Assembly: GCF_023284025.1 (NCBI RefSeq)
Contig: NZ_JAKIKR010000039.1
Span: forward strand, 1 to 48,754
DNA length: 48,754 nt
Source: Shewanella abyssi
GTDB lineage: Bacteria; Pseudomonadota; Gammaproteobacteria; Enterobacterales; Shewanellaceae
Direction: 5' to 3'
Shown here piece after piece: positions 26,966-35,231 of the stretch (position 1 is its first letter; the number at the start of each line of letters is the position of its first letter). The position numbers and the translations under genes were made by a program. The notes beneath the pieces are model-generated. The model did no database searches. It was not told the origin of the DNA and saw only the letters and a list, made by a program, of their open reading frames with translations.

Positions 26966-27721
26966 ATGGATCCGCACAATGTTAACCCTATTGAACGAAT
27001 ATTTGGAAGTGTTGCACAAGATATGATCGAGATTGAATATACTATTGCTGAATTAAAAACGTCGATGTTTGTGGTAGAAGAACACCGTTTTTACCTGGTT
27101 GCGAAGGAGTGGGTTAAGGCTGAAAATCTTAATGTGGCCGACCAAATCTTAGCCTGCAGTGGCGCAATAGCAGAGATAACACACATCAATAAAATTGCAG
27201 GGTCACACCATTATTGCGATCTAAAAATCAGCCACAACCATCATTATTTTGTGACGACGGGTCGCCCGTTAAGTCGTGACACCCTCTGCGATAGAGCCCC
27301 AATAGATCCGCTTGAACTGGTCTCGTATCAGTTGGCGAATAAGCCCTCCAATTTCCCAGATGGTACGCCGACGGGGGATCACAGTGGTCCCTGGGTCGCG
27401 GCTAGATATGTAAACAGCGATACCAATCAGGATGTTATCGGTTGGGGCCGTGCCAGTGACAACATGTGCGCTGAAGATGCCGCCGTGAGTGATTTGAGGC
27501 ATAAGCTGGATGATGCTAGCGGATTACATCGTGGTAATGTAGATATTTCACATGCCTATATAAGAAAGTACACTCGAAAAGGCCGCTTCGTGAACAAGAT
27601 GAGCCCATGTATTCATTGCCGAGATAATTATGGCAGTGCGCTAAATGACACCAGCTTGGGAAAGAGTGATTTACATAAAGAGGGGCGTGGGTATTTACCC
27701 CCAAAACCCGCAGATAATTAA
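26966..27721 (+). CDS. Orphan polymorphic-toxin tip: partial Hint domain plus cytidine-deaminase-like domain
   Basis: 251 residues. Residues about 30-97 match the second half of a Hint (hedgehog/intein) domain as found in polymorphic toxins: HRFYLVAKEWVKAENLNVADQ corresponds to the usual HPFYV..GWV.A..L.VGD, and LKISHNHHYFVTTG to the terminal strand. The first half with the nucleophilic Cys is absent. Residues about 115-225 have the deaminase zinc signature: CAE at 168-170 on a helix, a strand (VDISHAYIRKY), then PCIHC at 214-218. In such toxins the deaminase edits cytosine or another base in nucleic acid or free nucleotides of a target cell. No signal peptide, secretion domain or immunity gene is adjacent. 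A weak AGGG lies 11 nt before the ATG. The deaminase call is well supported by motifs; the target is unknown. Confidence 0.8.
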   Translation: MDPHNVNPIERIFGSVAQDMIEIEYTIAELKTSMFVVEEHRFYLVAKEWVKAENLNVADQILACSGAIAEITHINKIAGSHHYCDLKISHNHHYFVTTGRPLSRDTLCDRAPIDPLELVSYQLANKPSNFPDGTPTGDHSGPWVAARYVNSDTNQDVIGWGRASDNMCAEDAAVSDLRHKLDDASGLHRGNVDISHAYIRKYTRKGRFVNKMSPCIHCRDNYGSALNDTSLGKSDLHKEGRGYLPPKPADN

Positions 27722-27915
27722 GTCTGATGATAAGCCATTAAAGTGTTATCAAGGCACTGTTGTATTATACGCTTTCTGCACTATTCAATAGTGTAACCCG
27801 ACCCTCCGTTTAGATACCCTCCAGTTAGAATGTCTCGAATTCAAGCCTTTATTCTCTCGCGTTTCTATCTATTCCCTGCAGTACAAGTCAATACTAGAAC
27901 ACAATGATTTGACTG

Positions 27916-27960
27916 GGGTAGAGGGTTTGCTCTACCCTGTAGGTAGAAGGAACATTCTAC
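27916..27960. promoter_or_regulatory. Paired TetR-type operator candidates
   Basis: Two similar inverted repeats, GGGTAGAG-N6-CTCTACCC (27916-27937) and GTAGAA-N6-TTCTAC (27943-27960), share GTAGAr-N6-yTCTAC with centres 25 bp apart. They lie just upstream of the TetR start codon (27974), as expected for autoregulation. The rest of the 27722-27973 gap holds no gene. Confidence 0.65.
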
Positions 27961-27973
27961 TAGCAGGGTATTT

Positions 27974-28492
27974 ATGCTTAAACAACAAATTGCCGCCAGT
28001 CTTGAAGCGGCATTCAGTCAATATGGTTTTGCCGAGCCGAGCGTTGCTCAGCTAAAGGCTGCATGTAACGTTAGCCTGCGAACGCTATATAAACACTACC
28101 CATCTAAGGAAGCTATGATAGTCGGTGCTCTGGAGTATCGTCATCAAAGGTACCTCGCTTTCTTGCTTAACCAATCACCGTCTCGGGGTGCAGAGTCCGT
28201 TTTGCATATTTTTAATAAACTTGAGCAATGGGTGAGTGAATATGCGCCACACGGTTGTTTGTCTATGAACGCGATGGCAGCCTTTCCGGACAATCCACTT
28301 ATTAGTAAAGCTGTTAGAAACCACAAAAAGGAAGTTCAACTGTTTTTAGGTCTACAAAGCCAGAGAGAAGATCTTGCTACTGTGCTTTTTTTATTGCATG
28401 AAGGGGTATCAAGCGCATGGCCTGTGCTTGGTAAGCAAGTAATAACATCAGCTCAAAAGGCACTATTACAACTGTTAGAGGAAGATAAATGA
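27974..28492 (+). CDS. TetR/AcrR-family regulator
   Basis: 172 residues. N-terminal helix-turn-helix (about 22-45: SVAQLKAACNVSLRTLYKHYPSKEAMI) with the typical TLYxHYxSKE recognition-helix pattern; the ligand domain is short. AGGG precedes the ATG. It overlaps the next gene by 4 bases (ATGA), so the oxidoreductase is cotranscribed and presumably its main target, controlled through the paired inverted repeats upstream. Confidence 0.9.
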   Translation: MLKQQIAASLEAAFSQYGFAEPSVAQLKAACNVSLRTLYKHYPSKEAMIVGALEYRHQRYLAFLLNQSPSRGAESVLHIFNKLEQWVSEYAPHGCLSMNAMAAFPDNPLISKAVRNHKKEVQLFLGLQSQREDLATVLFLLHEGVSSAWPVLGKQVITSAQKALLQLLEEDK

Positions 28493-29547
28493 TGACTAGG
28501 ATCCCAAAAACCATGAAGGGCATCTTGCTTACCGGTCACGGTGGCCCTGAAATGCTCCAGTATCGTGATGATATAGCAGTCCCGATACCAACTTCAAATC
28601 AAGTGCTGATCAGCGTCTCTGCCGCTGGAGTTAACAATACTGATATTAATACCAGAGCTGCATGGTACTCAAAAGGTGATGGTAGTAGCTCTGATGCGAG
28701 CTGGTCTGGTAATGCTTTGGTCTTTCCGCTAATTCAAGGAGCTGATGTCTGTGGCACTATCGTTTCCGTCGGTGATGATGTTGCTATAGAACGTATCGGA
28801 CAGCGCGTTATCATTGAACCCTGTATCAACCAAGTCAACGGCCAGCCGCTTAAGTCCCCTTGGTATTTTGGCTCTGAATGTGACGGTGGTTTTGCACAAT
28901 ACACGGTAGTAGATGCTAAGCATGCTTACGCAGTGAACAGCGAATTTTCTGACATCGAACTGGCTTCTTTCCCCTGTTCTTATTCAACAGCTGAGAATAT
29001 GCTGACCCGAGCGAATGTTACGTCACAAGATAGAGTGTTGATCTCTGGCGCCTCTGGCGGTGTTGGTTCGGCAGCGGTTCAGCTTGCCAAAGCTCGGGGA
29101 GCGTATGTTATCGCCATTACCAGCCCCAGCAAAAATCAACAATTGCTGGAGCTTGGGGCTGATCAAGTGGTATCGCGAGATGCTGATTTAGTCGACGCTC
29201 TAGCTGAAAACAGTATTGATGTTGTTATCGATCTGGTTGCAGGAAAACAGTGGCCTCAGTTTTTACAACTGTTAAGACTTGGTGGCAGATATGCGGTCTC
29301 AGGGGCTATTGGTGGCGCCTTGGTTGAGTTGGATATTCGTAGCCTATATTTAAAAGATTTAAGCTTTTTTGGCTGCACAGTACTTGAGCCAGAGGTTTTT
29401 CAAAACTTAGTCAACTGCATCGAGCAATCTAAAATCAAGCCAATCGTGGCACAAACTTTTCCACTAGAAGCGATAAACATCGCGCAAGAGGTTTTCTTGG
29501 AAAAGAAACACGTTGGCAAAATAGTTTTAAGCTTACCGGAGTCATGA
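28489..29547 (+). CDS. MDR-superfamily oxidoreductase (quinone oxidoreductase-like, no catalytic zinc Cys)
   Basis: 352 residues. GroES-like N-terminal domain and a Rossmann domain with GASGGVGSAAVQLAK at 187-201 (NADPH-type GxxGGVG). In zinc alcohol dehydrogenases a Cys follows the AAGVN region; here it is GVNNTDINTR, so the protein belongs with zinc-independent quinone oxidoreductases/enoyl reductases. It probably reduces an electrophilic carbonyl or quinone induced through the TetR regulator. Coupled to the regulator by a 4-base overlap. The following gap (29548-29892) contains nothing I recognise. Confidence 0.88.
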   Translation: MMTRIPKTMKGILLTGHGGPEMLQYRDDIAVPIPTSNQVLISVSAAGVNNTDINTRAAWYSKGDGSSSDASWSGNALVFPLIQGADVCGTIVSVGDDVAIERIGQRVIIEPCINQVNGQPLKSPWYFGSECDGGFAQYTVVDAKHAYAVNSEFSDIELASFPCSYSTAENMLTRANVTSQDRVLISGASGGVGSAAVQLAKARGAYVIAITSPSKNQQLLELGADQVVSRDADLVDALAENSIDVVIDLVAGKQWPQFLQLLRLGGRYAVSGAIGGALVELDIRSLYLKDLSFFGCTVLEPEVFQNLVNCIEQSKIKPIVAQTFPLEAINIAQEVFLEKKHVGKIVLSLPES

Positions 29548-29892
29548 AAATAGCTTGATAGGAGTCAAAATCATGTTTTGAATCTCTGCGGTTTCACTCG
29601 ATCCCCCCCGTGGCTGCAATGGAGCTTATGAGTAACAGCAAGGTATTGTTTATCTGGCACTAAACGATTTTGTTCGTGCTACACTGCCTCGTTGCCTTTC
29701 CTTTGTCGGTGAACACAGTGAATTACCTCACTGTTTCACTGTATTGGATCTCTATCGTTTTGTTTATTCTCATCATATTATAGAAATGTTTTTAAGGTCA
29801 GCTGGTACCTGTCTGGGTATGTGATAAGACGATAAACCAATAAAATGTAATATAAACCTAGCGTTTAAAAATAACGATTAAAAGGCTATTCA

Positions 29893-30702
29893 GTGAGTAT
29901 TTTAGCAGTCGAACATATCAGTAAAAACTTTGGTTCCTTTCAGGCACTAGATGATGTGAGCTTTGAGATTAATCAAGGAGACATTGTCGGTTTCTTAGGC
30001 AAGAATGGCGCAGGCAAGACCACTTTGATGCGCATTATTACCTCTTTTCTTGCCCCATCAGCGGGTAAGGTTTTTATTGATGGCGATGATATTGCAAAAC
30101 ATTCGCTAACCATCAGACAAAAAATTGGTTACCTCCCAGAAACACCGCCTCTGTACAGCAGCATGACAGTGTTGCAATATTTAAAATTTGCCGCTGAAAT
30201 AAAAGATATATCGTCCAAAAAACAAGCGGTCAAAATTGCTAAAGTGCTAGAGGAATGCGATTTAGAACAGGTAAAACAGAAAACGATTGCAACATTATCT
30301 AAAGGATATAAACAGAGGGTGGGGATTGCTCAGGCGATTATTCATGAGCCTAAACTGCTTATTCTCGATGAGCCCACAAGTGGCCTCGATCCTATGCAAA
30401 TTCAGCAAGTACTAGCACTTATAAGCAACCAGAGAGAACAAAGAACGGTATTGTTGAGCACGCATACCTTGACTGAAATGGAAAAAATAGCCCAACGTAT
30501 TTTGATGATTAAATCAGGGCAGCTAGTGATAGACGAGCCATTGGATACATTGCTTGAAAGAGGGAAGGGTAAAGGTAATCAAAGTATATCTGAACTAACA
30601 ATCTGCCAGCCTCAGGCGTTAACCCTAGAACAAATTTTTATTGAGCATCATCAAGCTCAATCCCCATCGCAAACTCAAGCCCAGAATGTAAGTAATAACT
30701 GA
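29893..30702 (+). CDS. ABC transporter ATP-binding protein, GldA/CcmA-like
   Basis: 269 residues, GTG start. Walker A GKNGAGKTT at 36-44, ABC signature LSKGYKQRVG, Walker B LLILDEPTSGLDP and the switch His in LLSTHTLTEME are all intact, so it should be an active ATPase. First gene of a three-gene operon whose order (ATPase, ABC-2 permease, GldG-like auxiliary protein) is that of the gliding-associated GldAFG set. In proteobacteria this set is uncharacterised and not linked to gliding. Its stop overlaps the next start by one base (TGATG). Confidence 0.92.
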   Translation: MSILAVEHISKNFGSFQALDDVSFEINQGDIVGFLGKNGAGKTTLMRIITSFLAPSAGKVFIDGDDIAKHSLTIRQKIGYLPETPPLYSSMTVLQYLKFAAEIKDISSKKQAVKIAKVLEECDLEQVKQKTIATLSKGYKQRVGIAQAIIHEPKLLILDEPTSGLDPMQIQQVLALISNQREQRTVLLSTHTLTEMEKIAQRILMIKSGQLVIDEPLDTLLERGKGKGNQSISELTICQPQALTLEQIFIEHHQAQSPSQTQAQNVSNN

Positions 30703-31412
30703 TGAATAAAATCTTCGCAATAACTAAAAAAGAGCTGCATAGCTATTTTACCAGCCCTATCGCCTATCTGGTGTTAATCGCTTCGTTGTCATTGTTTAAT
30801 ATGTTTTTTTATATGATCATCGATCAAAATAGAGAGGTGTCGTTACGCGATATTTTTCAAGTGATGGAGTTTATGTTTATTTTCATCATTCCATTATTAA
30901 CAATGAAACTATTTGCAGAAGAAAAGTCCAACGGCACGATGGAGTTTTTACTGACAGCACCCTTAACACCGACCATGATAGTGTTGGGTAAGTATTTAAG
31001 TATGCTTGTTTTCTATTCGCTATTAATTGCCCTAACAGGCGTTTACTATTTTATTGTTGAGTATTTTGGTGAACCGGACGGGTACAGTATTTTGTCTGGT
31101 TATGTTGGGATCTGGTTAGAAGGCGCACTCTTCATTGCCATCGGCTTACTGACATCGTCATGGACACGTAATCAAATTATTGCCGCAATGTCATCTTACC
31201 TAATACTGTTTACGCTTTATTTTTCAACCTCCTTAACAAAATACTTCAGCGGTTTTGCTGAACAATTTTTACTGCAATTTAGTACGCGTACCCACCTCGA
31301 AAATTTTGCCATCGGCATGATCACCGCTAGCGATATTATCTATTACTTAGCGGGAATTTTTCTTTGTTTAGTACTCACTCGCATTAGCATTGACCATAGG
31401 GTGTGGCAATAA
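30702..31412 (+). CDS. ABC-2 type permease, GldF-like
   Basis: 236 residues with about six transmembrane segments. The conserved FAEEKSNGTMEFLLTAPLTPTMIVLGKYLS loop, between membrane spans 2 and 3, is the classic ABC-2 permease coupling motif. Inner-membrane channel partner of the preceding ATPase; cargo unknown. Directly abuts the next gene (TAA then ATG). Confidence 0.9.
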   Translation: MNKIFAITKKELHSYFTSPIAYLVLIASLSLFNMFFYMIIDQNREVSLRDIFQVMEFMFIFIIPLLTMKLFAEEKSNGTMEFLLTAPLTPTMIVLGKYLSMLVFYSLLIALTGVYYFIVEYFGEPDGYSILSGYVGIWLEGALFIAIGLLTSSWTRNQIIAAMSSYLILFTLYFSTSLTKYFSGFAEQFLLQFSTRTHLENFAIGMITASDIIYYLAGIFLCLVLTRISIDHRVWQ

Positions 31413-33107
31413 ATGACGCTTAAAAATAGAATCAGAACGATGCTTAATAAATTACTGCCATTGTTAGTTGGGTTAGCGCTGCTTATCTTTACCTTAGGTT
31501 TATCGCTATTTTATATTGAAGGCCAATTTGCTTTATTAAGCTTGAGTCTCGCCAGTTTCTTAACGTTCAGTGGCACAACTTTATTGGTTGGCTTGCTGCT
31601 TTTAAGCAGGAGTCTAAGAAATACTGACGCTAACTCAATGCAAGTAGCACAAGCTTCTAATCGCAGTCGTTGGAAGAAAGTTGCCATCGTTTTTGCTATG
31701 GTCACTGGCAGTATCGTCTTTCTTGGCATAAGCCATTATGGCGCAAATAGCATCCCAATTCGCTGGGATGTGACGGCAGCCAAACAGCACACCTTATCTA
31801 AAAACACTGTCGACTTTATTAGCTCGTTAACAACCAAGGTCGAATTAACCGCATTTTATGTAGGGATGCCGCCAAAATATTTGCAGGATCTGTTTAACGA
31901 ATATGAACGGTTATCAGCTGGGCTGATTAGTACGCAAATAATCGATCCTATTGAGAATATTTCGTTTGCAGCAAAATTTGGCAATGTAGTCAGCGGCAAG
32001 GAAAGGAAAGTTATCGTACAGTCCGGTGATGTGCGCAAAGACGTTGATTTTACTGATGAACTGCTAGCAGAAGAAAAACTGACCAATACCATCGCCCGCG
32101 CGAGTCGTTCACCAAGGCAGGTTTACTTTCTCAGTGGCCATGGTGAATACTCAATTTCAAATGAAGATAACCTTGGCTTATCCACATTTAAGCAATTATT
32201 AGCCGATAACAATATCCACAGTAAAGCGCTGATGTTAGGAATAACACAGTCGATACCTGCAGATTGTGATGTGCTTATTATTGCGGGTCCCCGTACAGAG
32301 CTGACACCTCAGGAAGAGAGCTTAATCGTTGATTATCTGAAGGCTGGCGGAGATGCGTTGTTTTTGATTGAGCAAGCACTGGTCACTACAGCTGATAAGC
32401 CACTGACAGCAGAGCAACAACGGCTAAACCCGTCGTTAAATAGTATTCTCAACCAATGGGGGCTTAACGTTCAATCAGATATTGTTGTCGATTTAGCCAA
32501 CCATATTGGTGATGATGTCGGCAGTCCAGCGACCAAAAATTATCAAAAGCATAAAGCCATAACACAAGGTTTAGATTACACCTTTTACGTTAGACCGCGC
32601 TCTATCCGGTTGTTAGAACAGCGTCGGCCAACCATTAAAGTTGCTGCTATCACGTTAACCACATCGACACAGCAAAGTTGGGCGGAAACCAATCGAGAAT
32701 TAGATATTCAATTTGATCCCGGTGTCGACACGCCGGGCCCGGTGCCTATCTCTTATGTTGTTCTTGAACAGCACCCTGAAAAACACAATGGGCAGAATAA
32801 AGAGGTCATTAAGCCATCAGACACACGGATCATTGTTTTTACTGATGCTGATTTTCTAACAAACATTTATATCAATCAATACAGCAATGCCCAGATGGGA
32901 CTTAACGTTGTTAATTGGCTAGCGGAATTAGACTATCGGACTTTTGTTAGCTCAAACAAAGTCAAAGTGGAACGGTTAGACTTAACCAGTAAACAAAAAC
33001 GCCAAATTATGGTGATATTATTCCTATTGCCATTTTTCTTCGTGATTGCTGGGGGCATTGTTTGGTTAAGGCTAAGGTCTATACCTATCCTACCTGAAGA
33101 TGCATGA
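31413..33107 (+). CDS. GldG-like ABC auxiliary protein with MITE-derived C-terminus
   Basis: 564 residues. N-terminal transmembrane segments (about 13-32, 38-60 and 90-108), a large periplasmic region of the ABC_transp_aux/GldG type (VYFLSGHGEYSI, CDVLIIAGPRTELTPQE, DALFLIEQ), and a C-terminal membrane span (about 533-553) followed by WLRLR. The final codons, SIPILPEDA and the TGA stop, lie inside MITE copy 1 (from 33080), so the transposed element has replaced the original short cytoplasmic tail. The protein probably still works, because only residues after the last membrane helix change. Confidence 0.9.
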   Translation: MTLKNRIRTMLNKLLPLLVGLALLIFTLGLSLFYIEGQFALLSLSLASFLTFSGTTLLVGLLLLSRSLRNTDANSMQVAQASNRSRWKKVAIVFAMVTGSIVFLGISHYGANSIPIRWDVTAAKQHTLSKNTVDFISSLTTKVELTAFYVGMPPKYLQDLFNEYERLSAGLISTQIIDPIENISFAAKFGNVVSGKERKVIVQSGDVRKDVDFTDELLAEEKLTNTIARASRSPRQVYFLSGHGEYSISNEDNLGLSTFKQLLADNNIHSKALMLGITQSIPADCDVLIIAGPRTELTPQEESLIVDYLKAGGDALFLIEQALVTTADKPLTAEQQRLNPSLNSILNQWGLNVQSDIVVDLANHIGDDVGSPATKNYQKHKAITQGLDYTFYVRPRSIRLLEQRRPTIKVAAITLTTSTQQSWAETNRELDIQFDPGVDTPGPVPISYVVLEQHPEKHNGQNKEVIKPSDTRIIVFTDADFLTNIYINQYSNAQMGLNVVNWLAELDYRTFVSSNKVKVERLDLTSKQKRQIMVILFLLPFFFVIAGGIVWLRLRSIPILPEDA

Positions 33108-33342
33108 TTCAGTGGGAGTTTAATGGGCTTTAATCAAGGCATTGATTACCACTAATGGTCGTTCCCTTAGTAAAATCGATAACACCGAGTAAAGCCCATT
33201 AAAACCCATCGCAGAAGGCTTTGTACAAGCCCATTTCGTTGTTGCACTTACTTAAAAGGGAATAACCATTTCTACGTTAATGCGCCTAGAATTGAACTCG
33301 TACAACGCCTCTGAAACGAGCATATTCAAGTAGGATGGGTAT
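33080..33342 (+). mobile_element. MITE copy 1 (~263 bp)
   Basis: Terminal inverted repeats: left TATACCTATCCTACCTGAAG (33080-), right the reverse complement of AATACCCATCCTACTTGAAT (ending near 33342). Internal inverted blocks AATGGGCTTTA / TAAAGCCCATT lie near each end of the first half. No ORF. It is a direct-orientation relative of copy 2 (34305-34618) with about 90 percent identity by eye. Likely mobilised in trans by a transposase with a TA-type target, since TA flanks both ends; this is inference. Confidence 0.88.
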
Positions 33343-33405
33343 TAGTCCAACTAAAAGTCGTATTTGAAGCTATGACGCTAATCAGCTTAATGATTTTCTT
33401 TAAAC

Positions 33406-33463
33406 TCTAACTCTAACTCTAACTCCAACATCAACTTGAATGAGCTGATGTTGGAGTTTGTTA
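33406..33463. terminator. Stem-loop with hexamer repeat, ABC operon / spermidine-synthase-like boundary
   Basis: CTAACT is repeated about three times (33406-33420), followed by the 13-bp stem AACTCCAACATCA (33421-33433) / TGATGTTGGAGTT (33446-33458) with a 12-nt loop. It lies between convergent genes and can act as a terminator, though the U-tract is short (TTTGTTAT). Confidence 0.6.
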
Positions 33464-33513
33464 TGTCGGAATAAGTTATGTTGGAGTCCGCTGCACATAG
33501 CTGTCATCAATGG

Positions 33514-34278
33514 CTAATTGATATCTTGTAGATCCGAGAGTAATTCGGCATAACGTTGCAGCGGAATATGCATCTGCTCTTGTAAGCATTGGCCTTTAAC
33601 CAGTAGTTCATCTCTTGTCATCGCTGGAATGTCATTTTTGAAGGCAAGCACTATGGTGTTGCCACCTGCAACTTCTAAGCGCAGTAATCGGCTTTCAAAT
33701 TCAAGCGCCAGTAATGCATCTAACTCTTCGCGTAACTTAACTGATGAATGACAGATGTTGAGTACCAGAACGCCGTGTTTACTGAGGGCTTTTTTACAAT
33801 CAGATAAGTAGGATGATTGTACTTGTTTAGCCTCTATCCCATCTGAGTTGTACAGATCTGAAAAGATGATATCGCTTTTTATCTCGGTGTTTTTCATATA
33901 GTTCACTGCATCATCTATATGAATGAAAAGACGATCTGTGTCGGGCAGGTAAAAATATTCTTGCGCCGTCTGCGCCACCGCGGCACGGTATTCAACCGCG
34001 TGTACGTTTATCTCGGAAAAACTGCTGAGCAGATTCTTTGCCATTGACCCTGCGCCCAGCCCCATAATGGTGGCTGATTTGACGGTGGGGATAAACAATA
34101 AACCCGCCATCATGGCCTGAGTGTAGCCAAGTGTTAATCCATTAACGTCTTTGAGTTTCATCGAGCTTTGATAGATTTTCCCATCAAAGCTGAGGATGCG
34201 GCTAGTTCTTGTTTGATAAACATAAATAGGGCCGAGATCATCCATTGTTGAGGAGATACAGGTTCCATTGATATCCAT
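33514..34278 (-). CDS. Spermidine synthase-like methyltransferase-fold protein
   Basis: 254 residues. Rossmann-like class I fold with GLGAGS at 73-78, acidic Glu96 at the end of strand 2 (HAVEYR), DDAVNYM at 122-128 and the DLYNSDG loop at 141-147 where polyamine aminopropyltransferases have D-x-x-D-P. This suggests a spermidine-synthase relative (SpeE-like, many of unknown activity) rather than a proven aminopropyltransferase. AGAGGT precedes the ATG. MITE copies in direct orientation flank the gene, and copy 2 begins only 27 bp upstream of its start codon, so its native promoter has been displaced. Confidence 0.85.
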   Translation of the reverse strand: MDINGTCISSTMDDLGPIYVYQTRTSRILSFDGKIYQSSMKLKDVNGLTLGYTQAMMAGLLFIPTVKSATIMGLGAGSMAKNLLSSFSEINVHAVEYRAAVAQTAQEYFYLPDTDRLFIHIDDAVNYMKNTEIKSDIIFSDLYNSDGIEAKQVQSSYLSDCKKALSKHGVLVLNICHSSVKLREELDALLALEFESRLLRLEVAGGNTIVLAFKNDIPAMTRDELLVKGQCLQEQMHIPLQRYAELLSDLQDIN

Positions 34279-34304
34279 GGTTTTTAATACCTCTTCAATA
34301 CGCG

Positions 34305-34618
34305 TATATCCCCATCTTACCTGAAGATGCAGGATTCAGTGGGAATTTAATGGGCTTTAATCACAGGTTCATTGCTCCAGGCTGAACCTAAGCACCTACA
34401 TCCATGTAGGCGAGACATTGATTGCCACTAATGGTCGTTCCCTTAGTAAAATCAATAACACAGAGTAAAGCCCATTAAAACCCATCGCAGAAGGCGTTGT
34501 GCAAGCCCACTTCGTTGTTGCACTTACTTAAAAGGGAATAACCATTTCTACGTTAATGCGCCTAGAATTGAACTCGCACAACGCCTCTGAAACGAGCATC
34601 TTCAAGTAGGATGGGTAT
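34305..34618 (+). mobile_element. MITE copy 2 (~314 bp) with a 50-bp internal insert
   Basis: Same terminal repeats (ATCTTACCTGAAGATGC left; GCATCTTCAAGTAGGATGGG right) and body as copy 1. Relative to copy 1 it carries about 50 extra bases after TTTAATCA (near 34363-34412) containing AGGTTC...GAACCT and the palindrome CTACAT-CC-ATGTAG, which echoes the CTCCATGTAGG core of the ~250-bp repeat family. It lies just upstream of the minus-strand spermidine-synthase-like gene. Confidence 0.88.
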
Positions 34619-34819
34619 ACAACTGATAGGGCATCATAACGGAAAACTGAGTCAGTAAAAGCGATATGGGCGATTATGACTAAATGAGATGCCTATTTAG
34701 TGTGTTTCCATGGATATTCCATGCTTGATGGGGAATGGGAGACGGAGAATTTGTGCATACAAACATAGAGTTTCTATTGTTAACTCCAATGCTCAGATAC
34801 AAAAAGTGACAACTACCTT

Positions 34820-34970
34820 GAAAAACACCATTTTCTTGTCAAATAACTGAAATTCACGGCTTTCACCCTTAGCCTAAGCCCTTGACTGATGAGTCGAGCC
34901 TATTGAAGCTGCGAGAGTTGAAAGCTTTGATTTGTAGCGCTATATTATTGATTTATTGTATTTATTGTAT
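34820..34970 (+). repeat. Third repeat family, copy E1
   Basis: Matches E2 (36281-36420) in direct orientation: CTTAGCCTAAGCCCTTGACT, GATGAGTCGAG.CTATTGAAGC, and TTTGTAGCGCTATATT.TTGAT, ending in simple TATTTATTG repeats. It lies 260 bp upstream of the aspartic-protease-like gene. I see no gene between 34619 and 35231. Confidence 0.85.
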
Positions 34971-35231
34971 TTATTGTTGTGATCTGTTTTTCGCAATATT
35001 CCCAGCTGCCATATTGAAAATATTTCATCTGATGATTTGAAAGATACTGAGTATTGATATCTGCTTGAAAACTAGCTATGTTATTGATTACTAATGGCTA
35101 AGTCTAGTACGCTACAAGCCAATTAGGGGAGGTTGCTAAAGCTTGGCTCGGTTTCGCTTAGCTGCACAGTTTAGCCAAAAATATTTTCACCATTATTAGG
35201 GCGTTAGGCATTCATCACCGTTTATCACACT

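Noticed and set aside
35203..35209. GTTAGGC, the right-hand core of an integron attC site, just upstream of the aspartic-protease-like gene
   Set aside because: No matching left core (RYYYAAC) or folded-back L sites could be found at a plausible distance, and no second attC follows the gene; the E1/E2 repeats do not have attC structure.
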